In this document: positions 18,675 through 27,474 of the stretch, piece by piece
How the letters are laid out: every line of letters begins with the position of its first letter
Numbering within the stretch: the stretch's first letter is position 1
From: Roseburia hominis
GTDB lineage: Bacteria > Bacillota > Clostridia > Lachnospirales > Lachnospiraceae
Direction of reading: 5' to 3'
Assembly (NCBI GenBank): GCA_021771815.1
Contig: JAETOE010000013.1
Location: 1-64,000 of the forward strand
Length of the DNA: 64,000 bases
The notes under the pieces: generated by a model
Database searches by the model: none
Told to the model about the DNA's origin: nothing
Seen by the model: only the letters and a program-made list of their open reading frames with translations
Translations under genes and position numbers: made by a program

Positions 18675-19631
18675 ATGGCTTCTTTAGCAGGTAAGAAAAA
18701 GAACAAAATAAAAGAGCCGGAAATAAAAATAACATGGAAGGAAATAAAGCGTCAGAAGGTACTTCTGTTTTGGGCGGCATTGATTGTTGTCTATGGAATT
18801 ATTTTCTATTATTTGCCTTTGGGCGGCTGGCTGATGGCGTTTGAGAATTATAAACCGAAAGCCGGTTTGCTTCATTCTGAGTTTGTAGGACTTGCAAAAT
18901 TCAGGCAGTTGTTTTCTGACGCGGCTTTTTTAAAGGTAATCCGCAATACGCTGGCAATGGGAGTCATTAATCTGGTAGTTACCTTTGTAATGGCAATTGT
19001 TTTTGCAATTTTATTGAACGAGGTGAAGTCGAAGGGCGGCAAAAAGACCGTACAGACAATATCGTATCTGCCGCACTTTTTATCATGGATCATTGTTACC
19101 GGAATTTTGCATGATGCATTGTCTACTACCGGTATTATCAATGAGTTGTTATTAAAATTTGGAATATTAGATCAGCCGTTGAACTTTTTCGCACATCCGG
19201 AATTTTTCTGGCCGATTGTAGCCTTTGCGAATGTCTGGAAGGAAACAGGCTGGAATGCGATTATTTATTTGTCCGCAATTACGGCGATTGATCCGTCTCT
19301 CTATGAGGCTGCAAATATTGACGGAGCAGGCAGATGGGCAAGAATTAAATACGTGACATTGCCGGGAATTAAGCCGACAATTATGATTTTGCTTTTGATG
19401 AATGTCGGAAATGTTTTAAATGCAGGATTTGAGATTCAATATTTGTTAGGAAACGGATTGGTACAAAGCGTTTCCCAGACAATTGATATCTATGTGCTGA
19501 AATGGGGAATCAGTCAGAATGACTTTTCCATTGGTACCGCGGCCGGAATTTTCAAGAGTCTGGTCAGCATCATATTAATTGTTATTGCAAATCAGATTGC
19601 AAAGCGCAATGGGGATGAACGGCTGTTTTAG
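18675..19631 (+). CDS. ABC transporter permease (LplB-like)
   Basis: Multiple TM helices and EAA-like loop YEAANIDGAGRWARIKYVTLP; ATG after GGAGGT RBS. Confidence 0.92.
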   Translation: MASLAGKKKNKIKEPEIKITWKEIKRQKVLLFWAALIVVYGIIFYYLPLGGWLMAFENYKPKAGLLHSEFVGLAKFRQLFSDAAFLKVIRNTLAMGVINLVVTFVMAIVFAILLNEVKSKGGKKTVQTISYLPHFLSWIIVTGILHDALSTTGIINELLLKFGILDQPLNFFAHPEFFWPIVAFANVWKETGWNAIIYLSAITAIDPSLYEAANIDGAGRWARIKYVTLPGIKPTIMILLLMNVGNVLNAGFEIQYLLGNGLVQSVSQTIDIYVLKWGISQNDFSIGTAAGIFKSLVSIILIVIANQIAKRNGDERLF

Positions 19632-19661
19632 CGGAAGTGGGATATCAGTTTGGAGGTTGGC

Positions 19662-20564
19662 ATGAAGAAATATAGAGAAAGAAAAAGAAAGACGTCAATT
19701 TGGGATAGAGTGTTTGTGGTTTGTAATACCATATTTATGATCGCGTTTGTAATTATTACCCTTTATCCGGTTTTGAATACACTTGCAATATCGTTCAATG
19801 ATGGAACGGACGCATTGCGTGGAGGAATTTATTTAATTCCCAGAAAATTTACATTAAAAAACTATGTAACGGTACTGCAAAAGAATAATTTGATTACCGG
19901 GGCGTACATTACAGTGGCAAGAACGGTGATCGGAACCTTTCTTTCGCTTGTTGTAAATGCGATTCTGGCATTTATCGTGAGCAGAAAACGCTTTTTGTTT
20001 AAAAAGCAATTGTCTCTTTTCTGGGTAATCACGATGTATGTAAACGGAGGAATGATTCCGACCTTCCTGCTATATAAGGGATTGGGACTTACGAACAGCT
20101 TCTGGGTATACGTCATTCCGGGAATGGTCAGTGCATTTAATATGTTGGTAATCCGCACTTATATGAATGGCATTCCTGACAGTCTGGAAGAGTCGGCGCA
20201 ATTAGATGGCGCCGGTTATACGACTATTTTTGCAAAAATCATATCGCCATTATGTAAACCTGTTTATGCGACGGTAGCGTTGTTCGTGGCGGTGGGACAA
20301 TGGAATTCATGGTTTGATGCAATGCTTTACAATCGTATGAGTGATAATCTCACAACGCTGCAGTATGAGTTGATGAAGCTGTTGTCCTCTGTTACAAATC
20401 AGGGAACGTCCGCTGAGGTAATGAAAAATGCAGCGGGTGCGGTAACGCCTGCTTCCGTACGTGCGGCAGCAACCATTCTTACGATGCTGCCGATCGTCTG
20501 CCTGTACCCGTTTTTACAGAGATATTTTGTAACAGGTCTTACCATCGGCGGTGTAAAGGAATGA
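19662..20564 (+). CDS. ABC transporter permease (MalG/YtcP-like)
   Basis: EAA-like loop EESAQLDGAGYTTIFAKIISPL; RBS TTTGGAGGTTGG. Confidence 0.92.
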   Translation: MKKYRERKRKTSIWDRVFVVCNTIFMIAFVIITLYPVLNTLAISFNDGTDALRGGIYLIPRKFTLKNYVTVLQKNNLITGAYITVARTVIGTFLSLVVNAILAFIVSRKRFLFKKQLSLFWVITMYVNGGMIPTFLLYKGLGLTNSFWVYVIPGMVSAFNMLVIRTYMNGIPDSLEESAQLDGAGYTTIFAKIISPLCKPVYATVALFVAVGQWNSWFDAMLYNRMSDNLTTLQYELMKLLSSVTNQGTSAEVMKNAAGAVTPASVRAAATILTMLPIVCLYPFLQRYFVTGLTIGGVKE

Positions 20565-20602
20565 AAAGGTATAGGTAATGTGGAAAATTCGAGAGGTAAT
20601 AT

Positions 20603-21754
20603 ATGGGAGAGGGCGCATTTAAGACGGGAATATATCGCAATGCTTTTGCGGATGCAGGATATTCCGCCGTGGAAATTCAAAAGAGAAAAGATGAAATTTT
20701 TCAGACTCTGTTTTATGGCAGCGAGAAAGAAAGACTCTATCATCCGGTGGGCGATGATATGGGATATATGGAGGATACCGGAAACCATGATGCGCGCACG
20801 GAGGGAATGTCTTATGGCATGATGATGTGCGTACAGATGGACAAAAAGGAAGAGTTCGACCGCTTATGGAAATGGGCGAGAACTTACATGTATTTGACAG
20901 AGGGCGAAAACGAGGGATATTTTGCATGGTCCTGTCAGCTAGACGGAACAAAAAACTCCTATGGCGCGGCGCCGGACGGGGAAGAATTTTTTGCGATGGC
21001 ACTATTTTTTGCGGCGCATCGATGGGGAAACGGAAGCGGGATTTTCGATTATGAGAAAGAGGCGAAGGAGCTGCTTCATACGTGCATTCACAAAGGAGAG
21101 AACAATACTCCCGGACGCGCCATGTGGGATGCGGATAATAAGCTTATCCGGTTTATCACGGATGTGGATTTCTCAGACCCGTCCTATCATCTGCCGCACT
21201 TTTACGAATTGTTCGGCAGATGGGCGTATGAGGAGGACCGGCCGTTCTTTCTGGAGGCGGCAAAGGCAAGCAGGGAGTATTTAAAAACCGCCTGCCATCC
21301 GGTGACCGGACTGTGTGCAGAGTATGCCTATTACGATGGAAGTCCCTATACGGAAGGAAGAGAAATATGGGGAGGAAGGCATGACTGGTATTACAGCGAC
21401 GCGTACCGCACGATTGGAAATATTGCGCTGGACTACGCGTGGTTTGCCGCGGATGGCTGGGCTGTTTTGGAAGCGGACCGATTGCAGCGTTTTTTTTGCG
21501 AGACCTTGAAGGAGACGGAGCGGGAAGGAATTTATACGGTGGATGGAAGGGTTCTTGAAGGAAAAGCACTGCATCCGGTAGCGATCATTGCCGTAAATGC
21601 GCAGGCGAGCCTGATAACAGAGAGCGCGAACGCTAAAGCGTGCCTGAAAAAATTCTGGGAGACACCTCTTCGGAGCGGAGACAGACGGTATTATGATAAT
21701 TGCCTGTATTTCTTTGCATTTTTAGCGTTAAGCGGAAGCTATCGAATATATTAA
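20603..21754 (+). CDS. Glycoside hydrolase family 8, reducing-end xylose-releasing exo-oligoxylanase-like
   Basis: DARTEGMSYGMMMCVQMDKKEEFDRLWKWARTYM, PDGEEFFAMALFFAAHRWG; cytoplasmic (no signal peptide). Confidence 0.88.
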   Translation: MGEGAFKTGIYRNAFADAGYSAVEIQKRKDEIFQTLFYGSEKERLYHPVGDDMGYMEDTGNHDARTEGMSYGMMMCVQMDKKEEFDRLWKWARTYMYLTEGENEGYFAWSCQLDGTKNSYGAAPDGEEFFAMALFFAAHRWGNGSGIFDYEKEAKELLHTCIHKGENNTPGRAMWDADNKLIRFITDVDFSDPSYHLPHFYELFGRWAYEEDRPFFLEAAKASREYLKTACHPVTGLCAEYAYYDGSPYTEGREIWGGRHDWYYSDAYRTIGNIALDYAWFAADGWAVLEADRLQRFFCETLKETEREGIYTVDGRVLEGKALHPVAIIAVNAQASLITESANAKACLKKFWETPLRSGDRRYYDNCLYFFAFLALSGSYRIY

Positions 21755-21779
21755 GGAATGGAAAAGAGAGGAAAATAAC

Positions 21780-23327
21780 ATGTATTATGTAAAAAATCCT
21801 ATTCTTCCGGGTTTTTGTCCGGACCCGTCGATTTGCAGAGTCGGTGGGGACTATTATCTGGCTGTATCGAGTTTTTCATATTTCCCGGGCGTGCCGTTAT
21901 TCCACAGCAAGGATCTTGCACATTGGGAGCAGATAGGGAATGTCTTAGAGCGCGCATCGCAGCTTCCGCTCGCCGGAAGCGGGCATTCGCAGGGAATTTA
22001 TGCGCCCACGATACGCTATTATGACGGCACATTTTATATGATTACGACCAATGTTTCTGCAGGCGGAAACTTTATCGTTACCGCAGCAAATCCCGCTGGA
22101 CCGTGGTCGGATCCGTATTGGCTGGGGGAGGAAGCGCAGGGAATTGATCCGAGCTTATTTTTTGACGATGACGGAACCTGTTATTATATTGGCACCAGAC
22201 CAAATCAAAAGGGTGTGCGTTACAACGGGGATTGGGAAATTTGGGTTCAACAGTTAGACTTATCTGTAATGCGTCTGGTTGGTGACAGTAAAAAAGTGTG
22301 GAAAGGGGCAGGACATCATGTCATCTGGCCGGAGGGCCCCCATCTTTATAAGAAAGACGGTTATTACTATCTGATGCATGCAGAGGGCGGAACTGCCGAT
22401 AATCATGCGGTTGCAATTGCGCGGAGCAAAGAATTGTGGGGACCATATGAGGGATGCCCGAACAATCCGATTTTTACGCACCGCCATCTGGGCGCGGAAT
22501 ATCCGATTACCGCAGTCGGACACGGAGATTTGGTCGCAGATGAGAATGACAACTGGTATATGGTGATGTTAGGAAGCAGACGCTGCGGGGGGCATGTGAA
22601 TACCGGCAGAGATACCTATCTGGCAAAAGTGACATGGGAGAACGGCTGGCCTGTTGTAAATAAAGGGATCGGAAGGCTCGAAGAGCTGGTGGAACTGCCG
22701 GGCGAGGCGGTGTATCTTATGCCGGAGGAAAAATCGTGGCACTTTTACAGAGACGAACTGCCGAAGTGCTTTCTGACGCTGCGCGGCAGAGAACAGATAT
22801 ACAGCCTTATGCCGTCAGAGGGCAGACTGCGTTTATATACGGCAGCAGATTCTCTGAAGGATTGTGGTACTCCTGCATATGTGGCGGTACGGCAGCAGGA
22901 ATATGAGTATCGCGTGGCGGCACTTATGGAGTTTACACAGGGAGCAGACCATGAAGAGGCTGGTATTGCAGTGCTTTGCGATGAAAAAAATCATATGCGT
23001 CTGGTAAAGCGTTATAGGAACGGAGAGCCGGAAGTTTTACTGATGCTTTATGAAAAAGGGAAAGAGCGTGCCTTGGCAAGCCAGAAAGTGGCAGAGGGCA
23101 GGCTGGAACTGAATATGGTGTGCCACGGACAAAAGAGTGACTGGTATGTTGTACAGGAGAACGGCGCCACAATATGTCTTGCGGCAGGAGTTGACATGCG
23201 GATGTTAAGCACAGAGTGTACCGGCGGTTTTACCGGTTGCACATTGGGAATGTATGCTTCGGCAAATGGTAAGACAGAACAGCATTATGCAGATTTTTTC
23301 TGGTTCTGCTGTGAGGAGATACGGTAG
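21780..23327 (+). CDS. Glycoside hydrolase family 43 (beta-xylosidase/arabinofuranosidase) with C-terminal beta-sandwich
   Basis: NPILPGFCPDPSICRVGGDYYLAVSSFSYFPGVPLFHSKDL; C-terminal ConA-like region. Confidence 0.92.
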   Translation: MYYVKNPILPGFCPDPSICRVGGDYYLAVSSFSYFPGVPLFHSKDLAHWEQIGNVLERASQLPLAGSGHSQGIYAPTIRYYDGTFYMITTNVSAGGNFIVTAANPAGPWSDPYWLGEEAQGIDPSLFFDDDGTCYYIGTRPNQKGVRYNGDWEIWVQQLDLSVMRLVGDSKKVWKGAGHHVIWPEGPHLYKKDGYYYLMHAEGGTADNHAVAIARSKELWGPYEGCPNNPIFTHRHLGAEYPITAVGHGDLVADENDNWYMVMLGSRRCGGHVNTGRDTYLAKVTWENGWPVVNKGIGRLEELVELPGEAVYLMPEEKSWHFYRDELPKCFLTLRGREQIYSLMPSEGRLRLYTAADSLKDCGTPAYVAVRQQEYEYRVAALMEFTQGADHEEAGIAVLCDEKNHMRLVKRYRNGEPEVLLMLYEKGKERALASQKVAEGRLELNMVCHGQKSDWYVVQENGATICLAAGVDMRMLSTECTGGFTGCTLGMYASANGKTEQHYADFFWFCCEEIR

Positions 23328-23369
23328 AGGGACGGTATCTGCCGGGAAGGATATCTGACAGGAAATCAG

Positions 23370-23398
23370 TTGCCGGGAAAATAAGAACCCCTTATAAT
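23370..23398 (+). promoter_or_regulatory. Internal promoter upstream of the second SBP
   Basis: TTGCCG (23370-23375) - 17 nt - TATAAT (23393-23398); the listed ORF start at 23397 overlaps the -10, so translation more likely starts at 23424. Confidence 0.55.
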
Positions 23399-23423
23399 GG
23401 AAAATGAAAAGGGGGGAAGTGTC

Positions 23424-25085
23424 ATGTATAAACGGATAAAAAATGCACTGGGCTTATTGTTGGTTTCCGGTATGCTGATAATCGTAATTTTTCAGGAAAA
23501 CGGATATATTAAAGCGCAGGAGACGAAAGAGTTTACAGCTTTTTTTGCCGTGCCGGGAAACACAAAGGACGACTACAATGAGGTACAGGAGCTGATTGCG
23601 GATATCACGGGCGCAAAATGTCAGGAGATATGGCTTGTGGGGCAGACACAGGAGGAAGCGATTGCATCTTATATTGCAAGTGGAGAATACCCGGATTTTA
23701 TTTCGGGGTGCGCGACATTGTATGATGCAGGTGCATTAATTCCGATTGATGAGTATTGGGATAACTATCCGAATATCCGCAGCTATATGTCAGATGGTGA
23801 GTGGGACAGACTGCGGCAGGCAGATGGACATATTTATTGGATTCCTCAGTTTGGTATTGTCAAAGGAGAAGCGACAGAGGTCGTACATGAAGGGGAGGCA
23901 TTCTGGATACAGACGCGCGTTTTAAAGTGGGCAGGCTACCCGAAGATAAGTACAGTCGAGGAGTATTTTGCATTGATTGAAGCATACATGGAGGCAAATC
24001 CCTGCATGGAGAGCGGAGAGGAAAATATTCCGTTTACGATTCTTTGCGATGATTGGCGATATTTTTGTTTGGAAAATCCACCGCAGTTTTTAGACGGCTA
24101 CCCGAATGACGGAAGCTGTGAGGTGGAGCCGGAGACATTGACAGTGATTGACTACAATGTGACGCCTACAGCCAAGCGTTATTTTTCAATTTTGAATGAA
24201 GCGTATCACGCAGGGATGATTGATCCGGAATCCTTTACGCAGACCTACAGCGAGTATTTAGAAAAGCTTGCGTCCGGCCGAGTGCTTGGAATGGTGGATC
24301 AGTGGTGGCAGTTCTCCTATGATGTGAACGATTCGTTAGCGCGCATGTCGACGCAGGGGTGCAGTTATGTACCGCTGCCGGTTACGATAGAGACCGGAAT
24401 AAAGAATCAGTGGCATGTGAAGCGTGGTAACGATACTGATATTGCAACAGGACTTGCAATTACAACAGGCTGTGAAGATATCGCAGGGGCATTGCAGTTC
24501 GTAAATGATTTATTGGACGATGAGGTGTTGAAGCTGAGGTTTTGGGGCGTAGAAGGCGTTGATTATGAGGTGGATGAGAACGGCGTTTTTTATCGGACAG
24601 AGGAACAGCGCCTTAATTCGCAAAAGAACGATTATATGGCGTCACATTTTTGCTTCTATCCTTATTTTCCAAGGCTGGAGGGGATCTTAGAGGATGGTAA
24701 GAATGCCTTTTCGCCGGAATACCAGCCGGAGGAATTTTTAACTGATCTGCCGGACGATATCGAAGAGTGCTTTGCGGCATATGGATGTCAGAATTATGTG
24801 GATATGCTGGGTACGAACGAGCCGCCCGGAGCATGGTATCCGATGTATTCACATTCCGATACATTGACATCGGAGCAGGAGGCAGGACGTGTATGGCGTG
24901 CCATGACAGAGGTAAAGCAGGAATATCTGCCGATGGTGATAATGACAGATAACTTTGAAGAAATGTGGGAACAGTATATGCAAAGCTATGAGGCGTGTCA
25001 TCCGGAAATCTTTTTTGAGGAAATGCAAAGAGAGGTAGATCGCAGAGTAGCTATTGCGGATGAGGTATCCCCTTATGAGGAATGA
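23424..25085 (+). CDS. Second extracellular solute-binding protein, paralog of SBP1, no lipobox
   Basis: Extensive similarity to SBP1 (EFTAFFAVPG, ILCDDWRYFCLEN, DGYPNDGS, YVDMLGT, WYPMYSHS); N-terminus MYKRIKNALGLLLVSGMLIIVIFQENGYIKAQ has no Cys. Confidence 0.88.
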   Translation: MYKRIKNALGLLLVSGMLIIVIFQENGYIKAQETKEFTAFFAVPGNTKDDYNEVQELIADITGAKCQEIWLVGQTQEEAIASYIASGEYPDFISGCATLYDAGALIPIDEYWDNYPNIRSYMSDGEWDRLRQADGHIYWIPQFGIVKGEATEVVHEGEAFWIQTRVLKWAGYPKISTVEEYFALIEAYMEANPCMESGEENIPFTILCDDWRYFCLENPPQFLDGYPNDGSCEVEPETLTVIDYNVTPTAKRYFSILNEAYHAGMIDPESFTQTYSEYLEKLASGRVLGMVDQWWQFSYDVNDSLARMSTQGCSYVPLPVTIETGIKNQWHVKRGNDTDIATGLAITTGCEDIAGALQFVNDLLDDEVLKLRFWGVEGVDYEVDENGVFYRTEEQRLNSQKNDYMASHFCFYPYFPRLEGILEDGKNAFSPEYQPEEFLTDLPDDIEECFAAYGCQNYVDMLGTNEPPGAWYPMYSHSDTLTSEQEAGRVWRAMTEVKQEYLPMVIMTDNFEEMWEQYMQSYEACHPEIFFEEMQREVDRRVAIADEVSPYEE

Positions 25086-25101
25086 TAAGGAGCTTGAATA
25101 G

Positions 25102-27243
25102 ATGAATAGACAGGAAGCAAGAAAAAGAGCAGAAGCATTGGTAGGTCAGATGACACTTGAGGAGCGGGCAAGCCAGCTTAGATATGATGCGCCGCCAATC
25201 CGCAGACTCGGCATACCGGCATATAACTGGTGGAATGAGGCTTTGCATGGTGTGGCGCGTGCAGGACAGGCAACAGTATTTCCACAGGCAATCGGCATGG
25301 CAGCAACATTTGATGCGGATTTGCTGGAACAGATCGGAAATGCAGTGGCAACGGAGGGCAGGGCAAAGTATAATGCGTATGCGGCGTGTGACGACAGAGA
25401 TATTTATAAAGGGCTGACCTTCTGGGCGCCAAATGTGAATATTTTCAGAGATCCGCGCTGGGGCAGAGGACACGAGACATATGGAGAGGATCCTTATCTG
25501 ACAAGCCGCCTTGGGGTGATGTATGTGAAGGGGCTGCAGGGCACGGGTGAGACGATGAAGGCGGCTGCCTGCGCGAAACATTTTGCAGTGCATTCAGGAC
25601 CGGAGGCGCTTCGCCATGAATTTGATGCAAAGGCAAGCAAAAAGGACATGAATGAGACATATCTGCCGGCATTTGAGGCATTGGTAAAAGAGGCGGATGT
25701 AGAGGCGGTTATGGGGGCTTACAACCGTACGAACGGTGAGCCGTGCTGCGGCAGTAAGACGTTGATTGCGGATATACTGCGCGGCGAATGGGGCTTTCAG
25801 GGACATTTTGTGTCGGATTGCTGGGCATTACGGGATTTTCATGAGAATCATATGGTCACACGCACGGCGGAGGAATCGGCTGCGATGGCAATTAATGCGG
25901 GATGTGATTTAAATTGTGGTGTGACCTATTTACATATTTTAAAGGCATATGAGGAGGGACTTGTAACTGAGGAGACGATTACCGAGGCGGCAGTACGTCT
26001 CTATACAACGAGATATCTGTTAGGCTTGCTGGACGGCTGCGAATACGATACGATTCCTTATGACAAGGTGGAGTGCAGGGAGCATCTGGCATTGGCAAAA
26101 AAAGCAGCCGAGGAGAGCTTCGTTTTACTCAAAAACGATGGCATTTTACCACTTCATAAGGATAAGCAAAAGACGATTGGAATCATAGGCCCGAATGCGA
26201 ACAGCAGGGCGGCATTGATTGGTAACTATCATGGAACTGCATCTGATTATGTGACAATTCAGGAGGGAATCCTGCGCTATGTCGGGGAAGATGTGCGCGT
26301 ACTGACCTCCATTGGGTGTGAATTGTTCCGCGACCGCACGGAGTCGATTGCCATGCAGCGTGACCGTCTGATGGAGGCGCGGATTGTGGCAGAGCAGAGT
26401 GATGTTGTTTTATTATGCCTGGGATTGGATGAGACTCTGGAGGGAGAGGAAGGAGACGCCGGAAACAGCTATGCCTCCGGAGATAAGGAAAGCCTGCTCC
26501 TGCCGGAAGTGCAGCGTCTTTTGATGGAGACCGTCGCTGCGACAGGAAAGCCGGTCGTGCTCTGCATGATGGCCGGAAGTGATATAGACCTTTCTTATGC
26601 AAGAGAGCATTTTAATGCGATTCTTCAGATGTGGTATCCGGGATCACAGGGTGGCAATGCGGCTGCGCGAATTCTTTTTGGAGAAGTGTCTCCGTCCGGG
26701 AAGCTTCCGGTGACGTTCTATGAGACCCTGGAGGAACTGCCGGAGTTTACGGATTATTCTATGGAAGGAAGAACTTACCGCTATATGAAGAATGCCGCAC
26801 AGTATCCGTTTGGCTTTGGACTGACCTATGGAAAGGGGCGTGTAGTGGATGCCAGGTTGGAGAAACGCGATTCTGGTCGTTCAGTGAAAATGACCGGCAC
26901 TGTGTCAGCGGCTGAGTCTGAGTATGTGATGTGCGCAACGGTGAAGAATGAGAGTGATGTGGATATCGAGGAAGTTCTTCAGATATATGTAAAGAAAATG
27001 GATTCCGCCTATGATACATTGCATCCGTCTCTCTGTGCGTTTACACGTGTTGCGCTCACGGCGGGGGAAGAAAAAAAAGTTGGCGTTGTGCTGCCGGAGT
27101 CTGCATTTACAGTTGTGGATGAGGACGGAAGGCGTTTTAAGGACGGAAGACGTTTTAAATTTTATGCAGGCTTCTCTCAACCGGATGCAAAGAGTGTGGA
27201 ACTGACGGGAAGCGCACCGGTGGAAGCAGAGATAGAAATATAA
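25102..27243 (+). CDS. Glycoside hydrolase family 3, beta-xylosidase-like
   Basis: RLGIPAYNWWNEALHGVARAGQATVFPQAIGMAATFD, MGAYNRTNGEPCCGS, VSDCWALRDF nucleophile region. Confidence 0.92.
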   Translation: MNRQEARKRAEALVGQMTLEERASQLRYDAPPIRRLGIPAYNWWNEALHGVARAGQATVFPQAIGMAATFDADLLEQIGNAVATEGRAKYNAYAACDDRDIYKGLTFWAPNVNIFRDPRWGRGHETYGEDPYLTSRLGVMYVKGLQGTGETMKAAACAKHFAVHSGPEALRHEFDAKASKKDMNETYLPAFEALVKEADVEAVMGAYNRTNGEPCCGSKTLIADILRGEWGFQGHFVSDCWALRDFHENHMVTRTAEESAAMAINAGCDLNCGVTYLHILKAYEEGLVTEETITEAAVRLYTTRYLLGLLDGCEYDTIPYDKVECREHLALAKKAAEESFVLLKNDGILPLHKDKQKTIGIIGPNANSRAALIGNYHGTASDYVTIQEGILRYVGEDVRVLTSIGCELFRDRTESIAMQRDRLMEARIVAEQSDVVLLCLGLDETLEGEEGDAGNSYASGDKESLLLPEVQRLLMETVAATGKPVVLCMMAGSDIDLSYAREHFNAILQMWYPGSQGGNAAARILFGEVSPSGKLPVTFYETLEELPEFTDYSMEGRTYRYMKNAAQYPFGFGLTYGKGRVVDARLEKRDSGRSVKMTGTVSAAESEYVMCATVKNESDVDIEEVLQIYVKKMDSAYDTLHPSLCAFTRVALTAGEEKKVGVVLPESAFTVVDEDGRRFKDGRRFKFYAGFSQPDAKSVELTGSAPVEAEIEI

Positions 27244-27277
27244 ATGAAATGCATTGGGCTATGAAGAAATAGTTGGC

Positions 27278-27309
27278 GGCACTCAGACTTATGGTCTGAG
27301 TGCCTTTTT
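27278..27309 (+). terminator. Rho-independent terminator at the end of the xylan locus
   Basis: GGCACTCAGAC-TTATG-GTCTGAGTGCC-TTTTT, perfect 11-bp stem. Confidence 0.93.
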
Positions 27310-27474
27310 GACTGGTGAAAACTGGGAAAATATGATAAAATATGATAAAATTATAAGAGGGTATGTCGACTTATAAATTGTATATGATAATGAGAAAATA
27401 TATATGCCGAAGACATAAATAATGACAGAATCAGCAATCTGTGATAATATTTTTTAGGATAGGGGGGTATTTTT

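Noticed and set aside
27331-27360. AATATGATAAAATATGATAAAATTATAA short repeat upstream of the hybrid kinase
   Set aside because: AT-rich 10-bp duplication, too simple to separate from promoter-like background.
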